Positions 47,170-55,079 of a DNA stretch of 64,000 bases are shown piece by piece. The notes below the pieces were generated by a model, which was given only the letters and a program-made list of their open reading frames with translations, did no database searches and had not been told where the DNA came from. Origin of the DNA: Algoriphagus marinus (GTDB lineage Bacteria > Bacteroidota > Bacteroidia > Cytophagales > Cyclobacteriaceae); contig NZ_MSPQ01000003.1 in assembly GCF_001936475.1 (NCBI RefSeq), positions 242,061 through 306,060 of the forward strand. The letters are read 5' to 3'. The translations under genes and the position numbers were made by a program. Position 1 is the stretch's first letter, and every line of letters begins with the position of its first letter.

Positions 47170-47505
47170 TTATTTCTTCTTCGAAAATAATGCTCCAATC
47201 CTTCTAAAAATCTGCTTTTCCTTTTCCCAGAAAAACCGAAACTGGCCAAAGATAAAACCATAGATCAACAGGAAGATTTGGTAGAGTGGTAAGACCAAAA
47301 GCAAATACAAAAGGGTATTTAGAAATCCTTGACCACCACCTCGCTCTACTCCAAAGAAGTTTAGGATGGGGTTTTTGATAAATAAAATGGTAAAACCAGT
47401 ACAGGCAAAAACTACAAGCACCATGACTACCTGAAAAAGGCTATCCAGTTTCCATTTAGTTTGTAATCGCTGAAGAAATCCCTGCTTAGGGTTATCTTTT
47501 TCCAT
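47170..47505 (-). CDS. Small membrane protein (DUF6787-like)
   Basis: A 111-residue protein with two strong membrane helices (VVMVLVVFACTGFTILFI and TLLYLLLVLPLYQIFLLIYG) followed by FGQFRFFWEKEKQIFRRIG. The P-x-Y-Q-x-x-L-L-x-Y-G-F-x-F-G-Q-F-x-F-F-W-E-K-E-K pattern recalls DUF6787, a Bacteroidota family of unknown function. ATG at 47505 is chosen over 47538 because the upstream residues run through the promoter-like region. Confidence 0.75.
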   Translation of the reverse strand: MEKDNPKQGFLQRLQTKWKLDSLFQVVMVLVVFACTGFTILFIKNPILNFFGVERGGGQGFLNTLLYLLLVLPLYQIFLLIYGFIFGQFRFFWEKEKQIFRRIGALFSKKK

Positions 47506-47580
47506 CTGACAAAAGTAATAGGAACTTATTAATATCATTGCCCTCTATTTCTCCACTGGACCGACTCTCTTTTTATTTTT

Positions 47581-47608
47581 AGACGGAAGACCGAACGCCG
47601 GAACTACT
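47581..47608. repeat. Heptamer array (AGACGGA AGACCGA ACGCCGG AACTACT)
   Basis: Degenerate 7-base units between two minus-strand genes, related to those at 23472 (other strand) and 30031. Confidence 0.5.
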
Positions 47609-47614
47609 GAGATT

Positions 47615-47646
47615 TAAAAAAAGAGCCGGATCAAAACCCGGCTCTT
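47615..47646 (-). terminator. Terminator of aspartate kinase gene
   Basis: Stem AAGAGCCGG / CCGGCTCTT with an 8-base loop. On the minus strand it is followed by a run of Ts. Confidence 0.85.
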
Positions 47647-47672
47647 CAATTATAGTAATCTGTTTTATTCCG

Positions 47673-47707
47673 ATTCTCTTAATCTCAAATCTCTTATTCT
47701 CCTACTA
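47673..47707. repeat. Degenerate heptamer array (AAATCTC type)
   Basis: Units ATTCTCT, TAATCTC, AAATCTC, TTATTCT, CCTACTA run up to and into the stop codon of the aspartate kinase gene. Confidence 0.45.
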
Positions 47708-49024
47708 CCACTTAAACACCCCTTCATTGAGACTTTGAAGTGCAGCCTTTTTATAGGTTGAATCTAATAGAACTGAAACGTTATGTCGGCTACCACCATA
47801 GGAAACCATCCGAACAGGATATGGAAGAAGCGCATCCATCACTGACTTTAAGACACCTTTGGTTTCCGAGACCAAATTTCCTACGATACAAATAATTGTC
47901 TGATTTTGGTCTACTTCCACTGTTCCAAATTGGTTCAGCTCTTCCAGAATTTGACTTAAATGGCTCAAATCATCAATCGTTACCGATACGGCCACTTCAG
48001 AAGTTGTAATCATATCGATAGGCGTTTTATACTTTTCGAAAATTTCAAAAACCTTTCGGAGGAATCCATAGGCTAAAAGCATTCGAGTCGATTTGATTTT
48101 AATCGCAGTGATTCCGTCTTTCGCAGCAATTGCCTTTACACCGGTAGTCTCCACTTTCTCCTTGATCAAAGTTCCATGAGCTTCTGGCTCCATGGTATTG
48201 AGAAGTTTCACCGGAACATTGAACTGCTGGGCTGGCCAAATGGAAGCCGGATGAAGGATTTTTGCTCCAAAGTAGGCTAACTCAGCCGCTTCATCAAAAG
48301 ACATTTCGGCGATTGGTCTAGTGCGATCGACGACTCTTGGGTCATTGTTGTGCATGCCATCGATATCCGTCCAAATCTCGCAGGCAGAGGCTTGAATCGC
48401 CGCTGCGATCAGAGAAGCCGTATAGTCAGAGCCCCCTCGCTTGAGATTATCCACCTCATTACGATGATTTTTGCAAATGTAGCCTTGTGTTACAAAGATT
48501 TTTTCTCCCGGATGTAGCGCGAGGATGGCAGTCAGTTTTTCAGATATTTTACTCAATTCCGGCTCTGAATTTTCATCAATACTCATGAAGTCCAAAGCAA
48601 CCAAGAAGACAGAAGGAATATTCAATTCCTCTAAAAGTGTTTGAAATAATTTGGTAGAAAGCAGTTCGCCCTGCGCCAAAATATCCCGGTTGATCGCCTC
48701 GTTAAAGGAAATTTTCAATAAGATGTTTAGAAATTCAAAATGTTCCTGGATAATCGCTTCGGCCTTTGCCCTTGCTTCGGTTGTTTTTAAAAGTTCCGGA
48801 TAAAAAGCTAGATAATGGCTGTGCAACTCTTCGATTCTCAATTTTGCCAAGCTTCTATCAGCTGCAGCCAGCGCCTCACCTATTCCAACAAGGGAATTGG
48901 TTGTACCGGATAGTGCTGAAAGCACCACGATCTTTGGCTCGTCACCTCGGGTGATTAGGTCTTTGACCTGATGCATTCTTTCCGGTCGACCCACAGAGGT
49001 TCCTCCGAATTTCATGATTTTCAT
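47705..49024 (-). CDS. Aspartate kinase (monofunctional)
   Basis: Phosphorylates L-aspartate at the entry to the lysine, threonine and methionine pathways. The 439-residue protein begins KIMKFGGTSVGRPERM (ATP/Asp site), has FVTQGYICKNHRNEVDNLKR and GGSDYTASLIAAAIQA (the G-R-G-G-S-D-Y-T block), and ends in two ACT domains with TTSEVAVSVTIDD. No homoserine dehydrogenase domain is fused. It is slightly diverged from LysC at DNLKRGGSDYTA. ribH lies 38 bases upstream on the same strand, so they may share a transcript. Confidence 0.93.
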   Translation of the reverse strand: MKIMKFGGTSVGRPERMHQVKDLITRGDEPKIVVLSALSGTTNSLVGIGEALAAADRSLAKLRIEELHSHYLAFYPELLKTTEARAKAEAIIQEHFEFLNILLKISFNEAINRDILAQGELLSTKLFQTLLEELNIPSVFLVALDFMSIDENSEPELSKISEKLTAILALHPGEKIFVTQGYICKNHRNEVDNLKRGGSDYTASLIAAAIQASACEIWTDIDGMHNNDPRVVDRTRPIAEMSFDEAAELAYFGAKILHPASIWPAQQFNVPVKLLNTMEPEAHGTLIKEKVETTGVKAIAAKDGITAIKIKSTRMLLAYGFLRKVFEIFEKYKTPIDMITTSEVAVSVTIDDLSHLSQILEELNQFGTVEVDQNQTIICIVGNLVSETKGVLKSVMDALLPYPVRMVSYGGSRHNVSVLLDSTYKKAALQSLNEGVFKW

Positions 49025-49062
49025 ACAATAAATAGGTTGAGTGTGTAGGTAGGTTTGTTTTT

Positions 49063-49539
49063 TTAGAATCCCAGCATTTTGATCGCCGTAATAGCTGCTT
49101 CATCACCTTTATTACCATGCTTTCCTCCTGCGCGGTCAAGTGCTTGCTGCTGCGTATTAGGGGTTAATACTCCGAAAATTACCGGCTTGTTATATTTCAA
49201 GCTGACATTGGTAATGCCATGCGCAACTGCATCACAGATAAAATCAAAATGTTTTGTCTCTCCCTGAATCACACAACCTAAGCAAATAACAGCATCGATT
49301 GATTCTTCTTTAGCCAACCATTGTGCAGCAAGAGAAAGCTCGAATGAACCTGGAACATTTTTTCGAATAATATTTTTCTTCTTAGCACCGTGCTGAATCA
49401 AAGTTTGATAGGCTCCGGAAAATAAAGCTTCTGTAACCTCCTCGTTCCATTCAGAGACTATGATCCCGAAGGTTTTGTCGCTGATGTCCTGAATATTTTT
49501 GGAGGAATGTTCGCTGAGACTTTTTAGTGTAGTGGCCAT
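49063..49539 (-). CDS. ribH: 6,7-dimethyl-8-ribityllumazine synthase
   Basis: Penultimate step of riboflavin synthesis, forming icosahedral or pentameric shells. The 158-residue protein has GIIVSEWNEEVTEALFSGA, VPGSFELSLAAQWLA, VICLGCVIQGETKHFDFICD (with the catalytic His in the KHFD segment), and PVIFGVLTPNTQQQALDRAG. The length is usual. It is read with aspartate kinase downstream, and a TPR-protein gene lies upstream on the same strand behind a terminator. Confidence 0.96.
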   Translation of the reverse strand: MATTLKSLSEHSSKNIQDISDKTFGIIVSEWNEEVTEALFSGAYQTLIQHGAKKKNIIRKNVPGSFELSLAAQWLAKEESIDAVICLGCVIQGETKHFDFICDAVAHGITNVSLKYNKPVIFGVLTPNTQQQALDRAGGKHGNKGDEAAITAIKMLGF

Positions 49540-49549
49540 AGGGAGAATA

Positions 49550-49577
49550 TTAGATGTTAGATTTTAGATGTAGGATT
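49550..49577. repeat. Heptamer array (TTAGATG TTAGATT TTAGATG TAGGATT)
   Basis: Four clear 7-base units ten bases upstream of the ribH start. The position in the leader could affect expression if copy number varies. Confidence 0.7.
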
Positions 49578-49673
49578 TTTGAGCCAAGATTAAATAATCA
49601 AGAGTCAAGAAGATCAATACAAGAGATAAAGTTAAATTCTAAAGGAATGGTTTGAGAAGAGGTCATGGGATGA

Positions 49674-49709
49674 ACAAAAAAAAGAGTAAGACCTCAAGGC
49701 CTTACTCTT
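49674..49709 (-). terminator. Terminator of TPR-protein gene
   Basis: Stem AAGAGTAAG / CTTACTCTT with extra inner pairing. On the minus strand it is followed by TTTTTTTT. Confidence 0.85.
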
Positions 49710-49733
49710 CTAGAATGCATTGCAATCAAAGCA

Positions 49734-50441
49734 TTACTTAGCGGCAAGGCCTTCCAAGCGAGCTTTGTGTTTTCGTGCAGCAGAAAATTCGAATGACTCA
49801 TAATACTTCTCCTCAATGGTACCGTAGGTATCAATTGCTTCTTGAATTTTACCTGCTTCTTCATAAGCGATCGCAAGCTTGTTCAAATATTTTGGAGTAA
49901 AGTATTTGTTTTCATTAGTATCTGCAGCTTTTTTATAATTTGTGATAGCAGCATCTGTATTACCCAGTTCCATATTTGCATCGCCTATCAAAGAATAAGC
50001 TTTTGCTTGTATAAGATAATCGTCAGCAGAGAATTGCTCTAAGTGAGTCAATGCACCCTCATAATTTCGCTCAGAAAGATAGATTGACCCGATGTAGTAG
50101 TGCGCCAAATTTGCCGCATCTGTACGAGGATATTCATCCACAATACTTAGGAATCCAGAATTAATTCCATCTCCATTGAGGGCAAGCTGGATGCTGTCCT
50201 GCTCGTAGAAATAAACAGCCTGGAACATTTCCTTCTGCGCATTTTCATTTTGATTTGCAGTATTGATTTGGAAGAACAAAATCCCACCTATCAATATTAT
50301 CGCAGCTATCAATACGCCCGCAAATACTTTGCTATTTTGTTTTAAAAAAGCTTCTCCCTTTTCTAATCTTGAAGCGATTACTTCCGGGTTTTCTATTAGA
50401 TCTGTTTGATCTTGCGCTTTTTTAGATTGTTTCGTTGCCAT
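49734..50441 (-). CDS. TPR-repeat membrane-anchored protein (YfgM-like)
   Basis: A 235-residue protein with one N-terminal membrane helix (VFAGVLIAAIILIGGILFF, near residue 40) and a periplasmic domain of TPR repeats from about residue 100 (AANLAHYYIGSIYLSERNYE, GNTDAAITNYKKAADT, NKLAIAYEEAGKIQEAIDTY). The plan is that of YfgM, a chaperone-like partner of SecYEG, but partners are unknown here. It lies upstream of ribH in the same direction, separated by a terminator, and has its own promoter. Confidence 0.87.
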   Translation of the reverse strand: MATKQSKKAQDQTDLIENPEVIASRLEKGEAFLKQNSKVFAGVLIAAIILIGGILFFQINTANQNENAQKEMFQAVYFYEQDSIQLALNGDGINSGFLSIVDEYPRTDAANLAHYYIGSIYLSERNYEGALTHLEQFSADDYLIQAKAYSLIGDANMELGNTDAAITNYKKAADTNENKYFTPKYLNKLAIAYEEAGKIQEAIDTYGTIEEKYYESFEFSAARKHKARLEGLAAK

Positions 50442-50460
50442 GTTACTCGATTTTCAGCCG

Positions 50461-50490
50461 CAAATATACGGTTTTTATAATTTAACCAAA
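50461..50490 (-). promoter_or_regulatory. Bacteroidota-type promoter of TPR-protein gene
   Basis: On the minus strand TTTG (50490-50487), 18-base spacer, TATATTTG (50468-50461), 20 bases before the ATG at 50441. Confidence 0.75.
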
Positions 50491-50554
50491 GCCAAATACC
50501 AAAGCCATGAATTTAGATTTCAATTCATGGCTTAAGCTATTGATTAGTATGTGT

Positions 50555-51574
50555 TTACTCCATTACAAAAGGGTAGTCTTCTTGGACATAGACGTCTTTG
50601 AAAGCATCCATTCCATCAGGCCAAGGAGATTCTTCGGCAAATTTCACTGCCTCGTTCACTTGATTTTTCACTTTTGCGATGATTGCTTCGATTTCTTCCT
50701 CAGTCAAAATCTTATGGTCACGGATAGTGCCTAAGACTTGCTCGATTGGATCACGTTGCTTGTATTCTTCAACCTCCTCTTTGGTTCGGTACTTCTGAGG
50801 ATCAGACATGGAGTGGCCCTTGTAGCGGTAAGTTCGCATTTCCAAAAGCGTCGGCCCATCACCTCTTCTAGCTCTGTCTGCAGCCTCGGCTACTGCCTCA
50901 TGTACCGCTTCTACATTCATTCCATCTACTGCAAATGATGGCATATCATAGGATTCCCCAAGAGTTGAAAGGTCGTCCACATTGGAAGAGCGTTTTACAG
51001 CAGTTCCCATCGCGTAGCCGTTATTTTCGATTACGAAAATCACTGGAGTTTTGTATAGCATCGCCAAGTTTAGCGCTTCGTGAAAAGCTCCCTGACGTAC
51101 CGCTCCATCACCCATGTAGCAAATCGCAAGGTTTTTAGTGCCTTTGTATTTTTCTGCAAAACCGAGACCTAGACCCATCGGCACTTGTGCGCCTACGATT
51201 CCGTGTCCACCATAGAAATTTTTCTCTTTGTCAAAGATGTGCATCGAGCCACCTTTTCCTTTGGTCGTTCCGGTAGCTTTGCCAAAAAGTTCTGCCATCA
51301 CCGCTCCCGGATCAGTACCTAATCCCAATGGATGTGCATGGCACCTGTAAGCGGTAATCCACTTATCATCTTTAGTCAAAGCGGAAATTGCTCCTGAGGC
51401 GCAAGCTTCCTGTCCAATGTATAAATGACAGAATCCTCTGATTTTTTGCTGCCCGTAAAGCTGTCCTGCCTTTTCCTCGAATCTCCTCATTAGGAGCATG
51501 CTTTCGTACCAATAAGAATAAGTTTCTTTCGAATAGTTAACCTTAGACTTGGTCGCTGCAGTTTTCTTTGCCAT
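50555..51574 (-). CDS. pdhA: Pyruvate dehydrogenase E1 component subunit alpha
   Basis: Thiamine-diphosphate enzyme oxidatively decarboxylating pyruvate. The 339-residue protein has YWYESMLLMRRFEEKAGQLY, GFCHLYIGQEACASGAISAL, the TPP motif GDGAVRQGAFHEALNLA followed by IENNGYAMGT, and the phosphorylation-loop-like YRYKGHSMSDPQKYR. It is the alpha subunit of the two-chain form; the beta subunit and E2 are not adjacent. A TATATTTG box at 51608-51615 on the minus strand fits a -7 element. It is divergent from recF. Confidence 0.96.
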   Translation of the reverse strand: MAKKTAATKSKVNYSKETYSYWYESMLLMRRFEEKAGQLYGQQKIRGFCHLYIGQEACASGAISALTKDDKWITAYRCHAHPLGLGTDPGAVMAELFGKATGTTKGKGGSMHIFDKEKNFYGGHGIVGAQVPMGLGLGFAEKYKGTKNLAICYMGDGAVRQGAFHEALNLAMLYKTPVIFVIENNGYAMGTAVKRSSNVDDLSTLGESYDMPSFAVDGMNVEAVHEAVAEAADRARRGDGPTLLEMRTYRYKGHSMSDPQKYRTKEEVEEYKQRDPIEQVLGTIRDHKILTEEEIEAIIAKVKNQVNEAVKFAEESPWPDGMDAFKDVYVQEDYPFVME

Positions 51575-51665
51575 ATCTTAAAATCAAAATGTGCTATTTT
51601 TAGATTTCAAATATAAGCAAGCATCCCTAAAAATCAGGCTACCGCCAAAATAATTACCCAAACAC

Positions 51666-52754
51666 ATGTATCTGAAGTCGCTTGATCTTATCCAATTCAA
51701 AAATCATGAAAAGCGTCATTTCGACTTCAGCGCTCAGTTGAACTGCTTTGTAGGGCTCAATGGATCAGGGAAAACAAACATTCTCGATGCCATTCATTAC
51801 CTCTCACTCACCAAAAGTGCCGTCCAGTCCAGTGATAGCCTCAATGTGCAGCATGAACAGGATTTCTTTGCGATCAAAGGGCAATTTGAACTCAGCGATA
51901 AGCCGGTGGAGGTGCGATGCACTTTTGAGCTGGGCAAGAAGAAACTTATCTATCAAAATGGAAAGGCTTTAGACAAAATCTCAGAACATGTGGGTTTGAT
52001 TCCTCTGGTTTTGATCGCGCCTGATGATACAGAGTTGATTAAAGGGGGAAGCGATGGCAGGCGTAAATTCTTTGATGGCTTGATTTCACAGCTCGATCAT
52101 AGTTATTTGGATAAGTTGATTCGCTATCATCATTTTTTGAAACAACGAAATGCCTTGCTGAAGCAATTTGCGGAAACAGGCCGTCGGGATTTGACTTTAT
52201 TAGAAAGCTACGATCAGGAGTTGATAGTCTTGAGTAAGTTTTTAGCCTTGCGGAGATCGGAATTGCTTCAAGAATTGGCACCGCTCCTTCAGCGGGATTA
52301 TGAAGAGATTTCCCAAGGGCAGGAAAAAGTCACCATCACTTATGAGACGGAAGCTTTAAGGGAAGATTTTGATTCCTATTTCTTAAGCCTTCGGAAAAAG
52401 GACTTGATCACGAAAAACAGCAATGCGGGAATTCATAAGGATGATTTCAACTTTCAGATTGGCGATCATCCCATCCGAAAGATCGGGAGTCAGGGCCAGC
52501 AGAAGTCCTTTATCATTGCACTGAAGCTTGGGCAGTTTCAGATTTTTGAAAAGTCAAGAGGCGAAAAGCCACTGCTACTTTTGGATGATATATTCGACAA
52601 GCTCGATGATCTCAGGATTGCGCAGCTAATGCAGCTGATCTCCAAGCATACTTTTGGTCAGATCTTCCTGACCGATGCCCGGCCGGAGCGATCGAAGAAG
52701 ATTCTGGGAGATTTGGATGCGGAGCTGCGATTTTTTGAGATGGAGAAAGGATAA
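51666..52754 (+). CDS. recF: DNA replication and repair protein RecF
   Basis: SMC-like ATPase that loads RecA at gaps. The 362-residue protein has Walker A GLNGSGKTNILDAIHYL near residue 31, LIAPDDTELIKGGSDGRRKF, LTKNSNAGIHKDDFNF-like segment, the signature SQGQQKSFIIALKLGQF near residue 275, and Walker B PLLLLDDIFDKLDD near residue 300. The last 171 bases recur in diverged form at 53977-54147. The intact gene ends at a small terminator before the inserted-looking cassette. Confidence 0.96.
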   Translation: MYLKSLDLIQFKNHEKRHFDFSAQLNCFVGLNGSGKTNILDAIHYLSLTKSAVQSSDSLNVQHEQDFFAIKGQFELSDKPVEVRCTFELGKKKLIYQNGKALDKISEHVGLIPLVLIAPDDTELIKGGSDGRRKFFDGLISQLDHSYLDKLIRYHHFLKQRNALLKQFAETGRRDLTLLESYDQELIVLSKFLALRRSELLQELAPLLQRDYEEISQGQEKVTITYETEALREDFDSYFLSLRKKDLITKNSNAGIHKDDFNFQIGDHPIRKIGSQGQQKSFIIALKLGQFQIFEKSRGEKPLLLLDDIFDKLDDLRIAQLMQLISKHTFGQIFLTDARPERSKKILGDLDAELRFFEMEKG

Positions 52755-52755
52755 A

Positions 52756-52780
52756 AAAAGAGGCCGAAGCCTCTTAAACT
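52756..52780. terminator. Terminator after recF
   Basis: Stem AAGAGGC / GCCTCTT with a CGAA tetraloop, after an A run. The same hairpin follows the recF duplicate at 54148. Confidence 0.75.
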
Positions 52781-52785
52781 CATTC

Positions 52786-53040
52786 TTATTTGTCCTTTAA
52801 ATTATACTTAAGATATTGAAAATAAATATTTGGAATAATTAACAGCAACAATACCCACCAATAGTCCAAAACAAGCTGAGGTTTAAAGACAATAAAATAT
52901 ATCGCCACAAACAATGAAAAGGAGCTTGCAATACTAATCCATACTACTTTACCTTTTTTATATTTATTGAAATTCCTAATAAATTCAAAAATCAAGTAAA
53001 TCAATAAAATCCCAACTATCAAATATTGAAAATTTTCCAT
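52786..53040 (-). CDS. Small three-helix membrane protein
   Basis: An 84-residue protein with three hydrophobic helices: FQYLIVGILLIYLIFEFI, VVWISIASSFSLFVAIYFIV and YWWVLLLLIIPNIYFQYL. Short basic loops and a basic tail YNLKDK suggest an inner-membrane location. It starts five bases after the phase-variable lipoprotein gene, so the two form an operon. AT-rich sequence and position inside the recF duplication suggest acquisition together. No family recognised. Confidence 0.65.
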   Translation of the reverse strand: MENFQYLIVGILLIYLIFEFIRNFNKYKKGKVVWISIASSFSLFVAIYFIVFKPQLVLDYWWVLLLLIIPNIYFQYLKYNLKDK

Positions 53041-53045
53041 AACTT

Positions 53046-53722
53046 CTAATTTGCAGCTTTACATAACGTGTGATTATCCATAGCTTGTGCCATTTGAATA
53101 GTCATATTTACCAATGCCATTGCCTCGCAAGTTATAACACCTGCATGTCCTGAAACTCCTGCCAAAGCAAAACACATAAATACAGAAAAATCGTAATTAT
53201 GATGAATTCGATTAAAGTCTTCCGCAAACCTATCATCACATGAGTCTAAAATCCTATAATTTGAAGATTTCAAATTACTAATTGAGGGCTTAGGAAAAAT
53301 TTCATTTCTAGATTTACTTAGGATTTCAAAAATTCGATTTTCCTTCATTTGATTTAATTCGGGATACTCCGTGTATAGATGAAGAATCATTTTGCTTACT
53401 AATAATTCATGATTTTCAAATAGACCTTCAGGTAGTTCCAGTATTTCAGAAATTTCTTGAACACTACTGACTTCAATCAATTGGTTATTTTTTCTTGAAC
53501 TAGCTATTCTATCATAAATCATTTTTTGAAGCTCTATTTGCTTTGAAAAATAGTTTTGAAATAATTTATCAGATTTTAAAAGTGATATTAGTTCAAAATC
53601 CTGCCTATTTAGATCTTCTTGCTCATTATCAATGCAAGAGGGAAGAAAAAAAATCGTAATAATCCACAGTGAAAAAATTAATTTCCGTACTGTGTTTTGT
53701 GTTTTGTGTTTTGTGTTTTCAT
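53046..53722 (-). CDS. Putative phase-variable lipoprotein, out of frame at a start-proximal heptamer tract
   Basis: The open frame ends at 53046 and runs back without a stop to 53738, but has no ATG, GTG or TTG upstream of 53522. Read back from 53522 it continues into VRKLIFSLWIITIFFLPSC, a signal peptide with a lipobox, then IDNEQEDLNRQDFEL. An ATG at 53722 precedes four AAAACAC units and is off by two bases, ending at a TAA after 14 codons. Two or five units would join that ATG to the signal peptide and give a lipoprotein of about 220-227 residues. As sequenced, only the fragment from 53522 (158 residues) would have a start. The mature protein ends with a hydrophobic, Cys- and Met-rich stretch. 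Function is unknown. Confidence 0.65.
53692..53719 (-). repeat. Heptamer tract (AAAACAC)4 directly after an ATG
   Basis: Four perfect 7-base units between the ATG at 53722-53720 and the signal-peptide coding sequence. Because 7 is not a multiple of 3, each gain or loss of a unit changes frame. Confidence 0.9.
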
Positions 53723-53770
53723 TTTTTTGGTTGTTTGATTATTCTCAAATCTCTACAGCAAAAAGGACAA

Positions 53771-53798
53771 AAAAAATACCCAGTATTGGGTATTTTTC
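53771..53798. promoter_or_regulatory. Candidate palindromic operator ATACCCA-N4-TGGGTAT
   Basis: Perfect 7-base arms extended by A/T runs, about 50 bases upstream of the lipoprotein ATG. The same layout occurs at 29063-29080. It could also act as a hairpin. Confidence 0.45.
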
Positions 53799-53949
53799 GA
53801 AAGTCTTAAGCTTTTAGGAGGGTTTTTTTAACGATTCGATTTTCTATTCTCAAACCAGAACCTAAGATTTTCAATCTTTTAGTTCAAGTCCCTGCTATTT
53901 TCCGGAGCAAAGTTTACTCTTCCTCGGATTAAAAATCCTAGGATCGTGG

Positions 53950-53970
53950 TTCCCGATTGCAAATCGGGAA
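53950..53970. repeat. REP-like palindrome at the duplication junction
   Basis: Perfect 9-base arms TTCCCGATT and AATCGGGAA around GCA. It lies six bases before the point where the recF duplicate begins. The rest of the stretch 53799-53976 shows no gene. Confidence 0.55.
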
Positions 53971-53976
53971 CAGCAG

Positions 53977-54147
53977 GACGATATTTTTGATAAGCTCGAT
54001 TATCTCAGGATTGCGCAGCTAATGCAGCTGATTTCCAAGCATACTTTTGGGCAGATCTTCCTGACCGATGCCCGGCCGGAGCGATCCAAAAAGATTCTGG
54101 GAGACTTGGATGCGGAGGTTAGGTTTTTTGAGATGAAGAATGGATAA
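53977..54147 (+). pseudogene. Duplicated 3' end of recF
   Basis: The last 171 bases of recF (52584-52754) recur here without gaps, with about 16 differences by hand count. Only four change the protein (D to Y, L to V, E to K, K to N); the rest are synonymous. The frame still reads DDIFDKLDYLRIAQLMQLIS and ends FFEMKNG. There is no start codon context or upstream part. It is followed by the same terminator hairpin as recF. Confidence 0.92.
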
Positions 54148-54172
54148 AAAAAAGAGGCCGAAGCCTCTTTAG
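54148..54172. terminator. Terminator after the recF duplicate
   Basis: Stem AAAGAGGC / GCCTCTTT with CGAA loop. It serves the convergent nucleotidyltransferase gene on the minus strand. Confidence 0.75.
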
Positions 54173-54173
54173 A

Positions 54174-55079
54174 TTAATTCCACAATCCTTCTGGATATTC
54201 TCCCGAATTATGAAGCTGCTTCAATGCTTCGATCACGACAGGCTTGTCTTCGGTATAAGTGACGCCAAACCAAACTTTGCCACCTTCCAGGATTTCAAAT
54301 GCTGCTTTGCCTTCTTGGATCAAGTTGTTGGCTACAGTTGGGATGTAAAATTCAGATTTTAAATTTTCCCGATTAGCCGGAAGGAATTCATTCCACATCC
54401 GCTCGATATCTGCGAAGACATCCGCATGGAATCCCCAGAAATTCATACTTACAGGGGTGTTTTCGGCGATTTCCAAAACTTCATTTTCTCCTTTACTAAG
54501 AATTTTCCCATCATATCGGGCGATGGAAGTTCGCTCGATCATTCCGATCAACTGACCTTTCTCATTCGTTTCGCAGACCCCACGGCTGACAGTACCATGC
54601 TCAGAAAGCACATTTTGGATGGCATAGCCCACCATCGCATGAAGGTCTGGCTTTACTTCAGTGGAAAGGAATTTTCCTAAAACCTCAAAAGCCTCTTTTC
54701 CATAAAAATCATCTGCATTGATTACTGCAAAAGGCTCCTTGATCGCATCCTTAGCGCAAAGTACTGCATGAGCGGTTCCAAAAGGTTTTACGCGATCGGC
54801 TTGCTTCAACTCTGCTGGCACAAAGCTGTCCAAGGACTGAATCACCCAATCCACTTCGATTTTACCCTCTAGTTTGGGTAGGAATTTCTCTTTGGCGATT
54901 TCAAGAATTTCCTCACGAACGATAAATACCACTTTACCGAACCCCGCTCGGATGGCATCAAAAATTGAATATTCTAGGATTGTTTCGCCATTGGGACCAA
55001 AGCCATCAATTTGCTTATTCCCGCCATATCGGCTTCCCATTCCTGCTGCAAGTACTAAAAGTGTTGGTTTCTGAGTCAT
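54174..55079 (-). CDS. Sugar-phosphate nucleotidyltransferase
   Basis: NTP_transferase-fold enzyme of 301 residues. It has the nucleotide signature LVLAAGMGSRYGGNKQIDGF, with ILEYSIFDAIRAGF following, PFGTAHAVLCAKDAI, and the metal Asp pair in PFAVINADDFYGKEAF. The nucleotide and sugar are not predictable by eye. A NahK-like kinase lies 10 kb away at 43.7 kb, which could supply a sugar 1-phosphate, but this is only a suggestion. Originally it was probably directly convergent with recF. Confidence 0.9.
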   Translation of the reverse strand: MTQKPTLLVLAAGMGSRYGGNKQIDGFGPNGETILEYSIFDAIRAGFGKVVFIVREEILEIAKEKFLPKLEGKIEVDWVIQSLDSFVPAELKQADRVKPFGTAHAVLCAKDAIKEPFAVINADDFYGKEAFEVLGKFLSTEVKPDLHAMVGYAIQNVLSEHGTVSRGVCETNEKGQLIGMIERTSIARYDGKILSKGENEVLEIAENTPVSMNFWGFHADVFADIERMWNEFLPANRENLKSEFYIPTVANNLIQEGKAAFEILEGGKVWFGVTYTEDKPVVIEALKQLHNSGEYPEGLWN

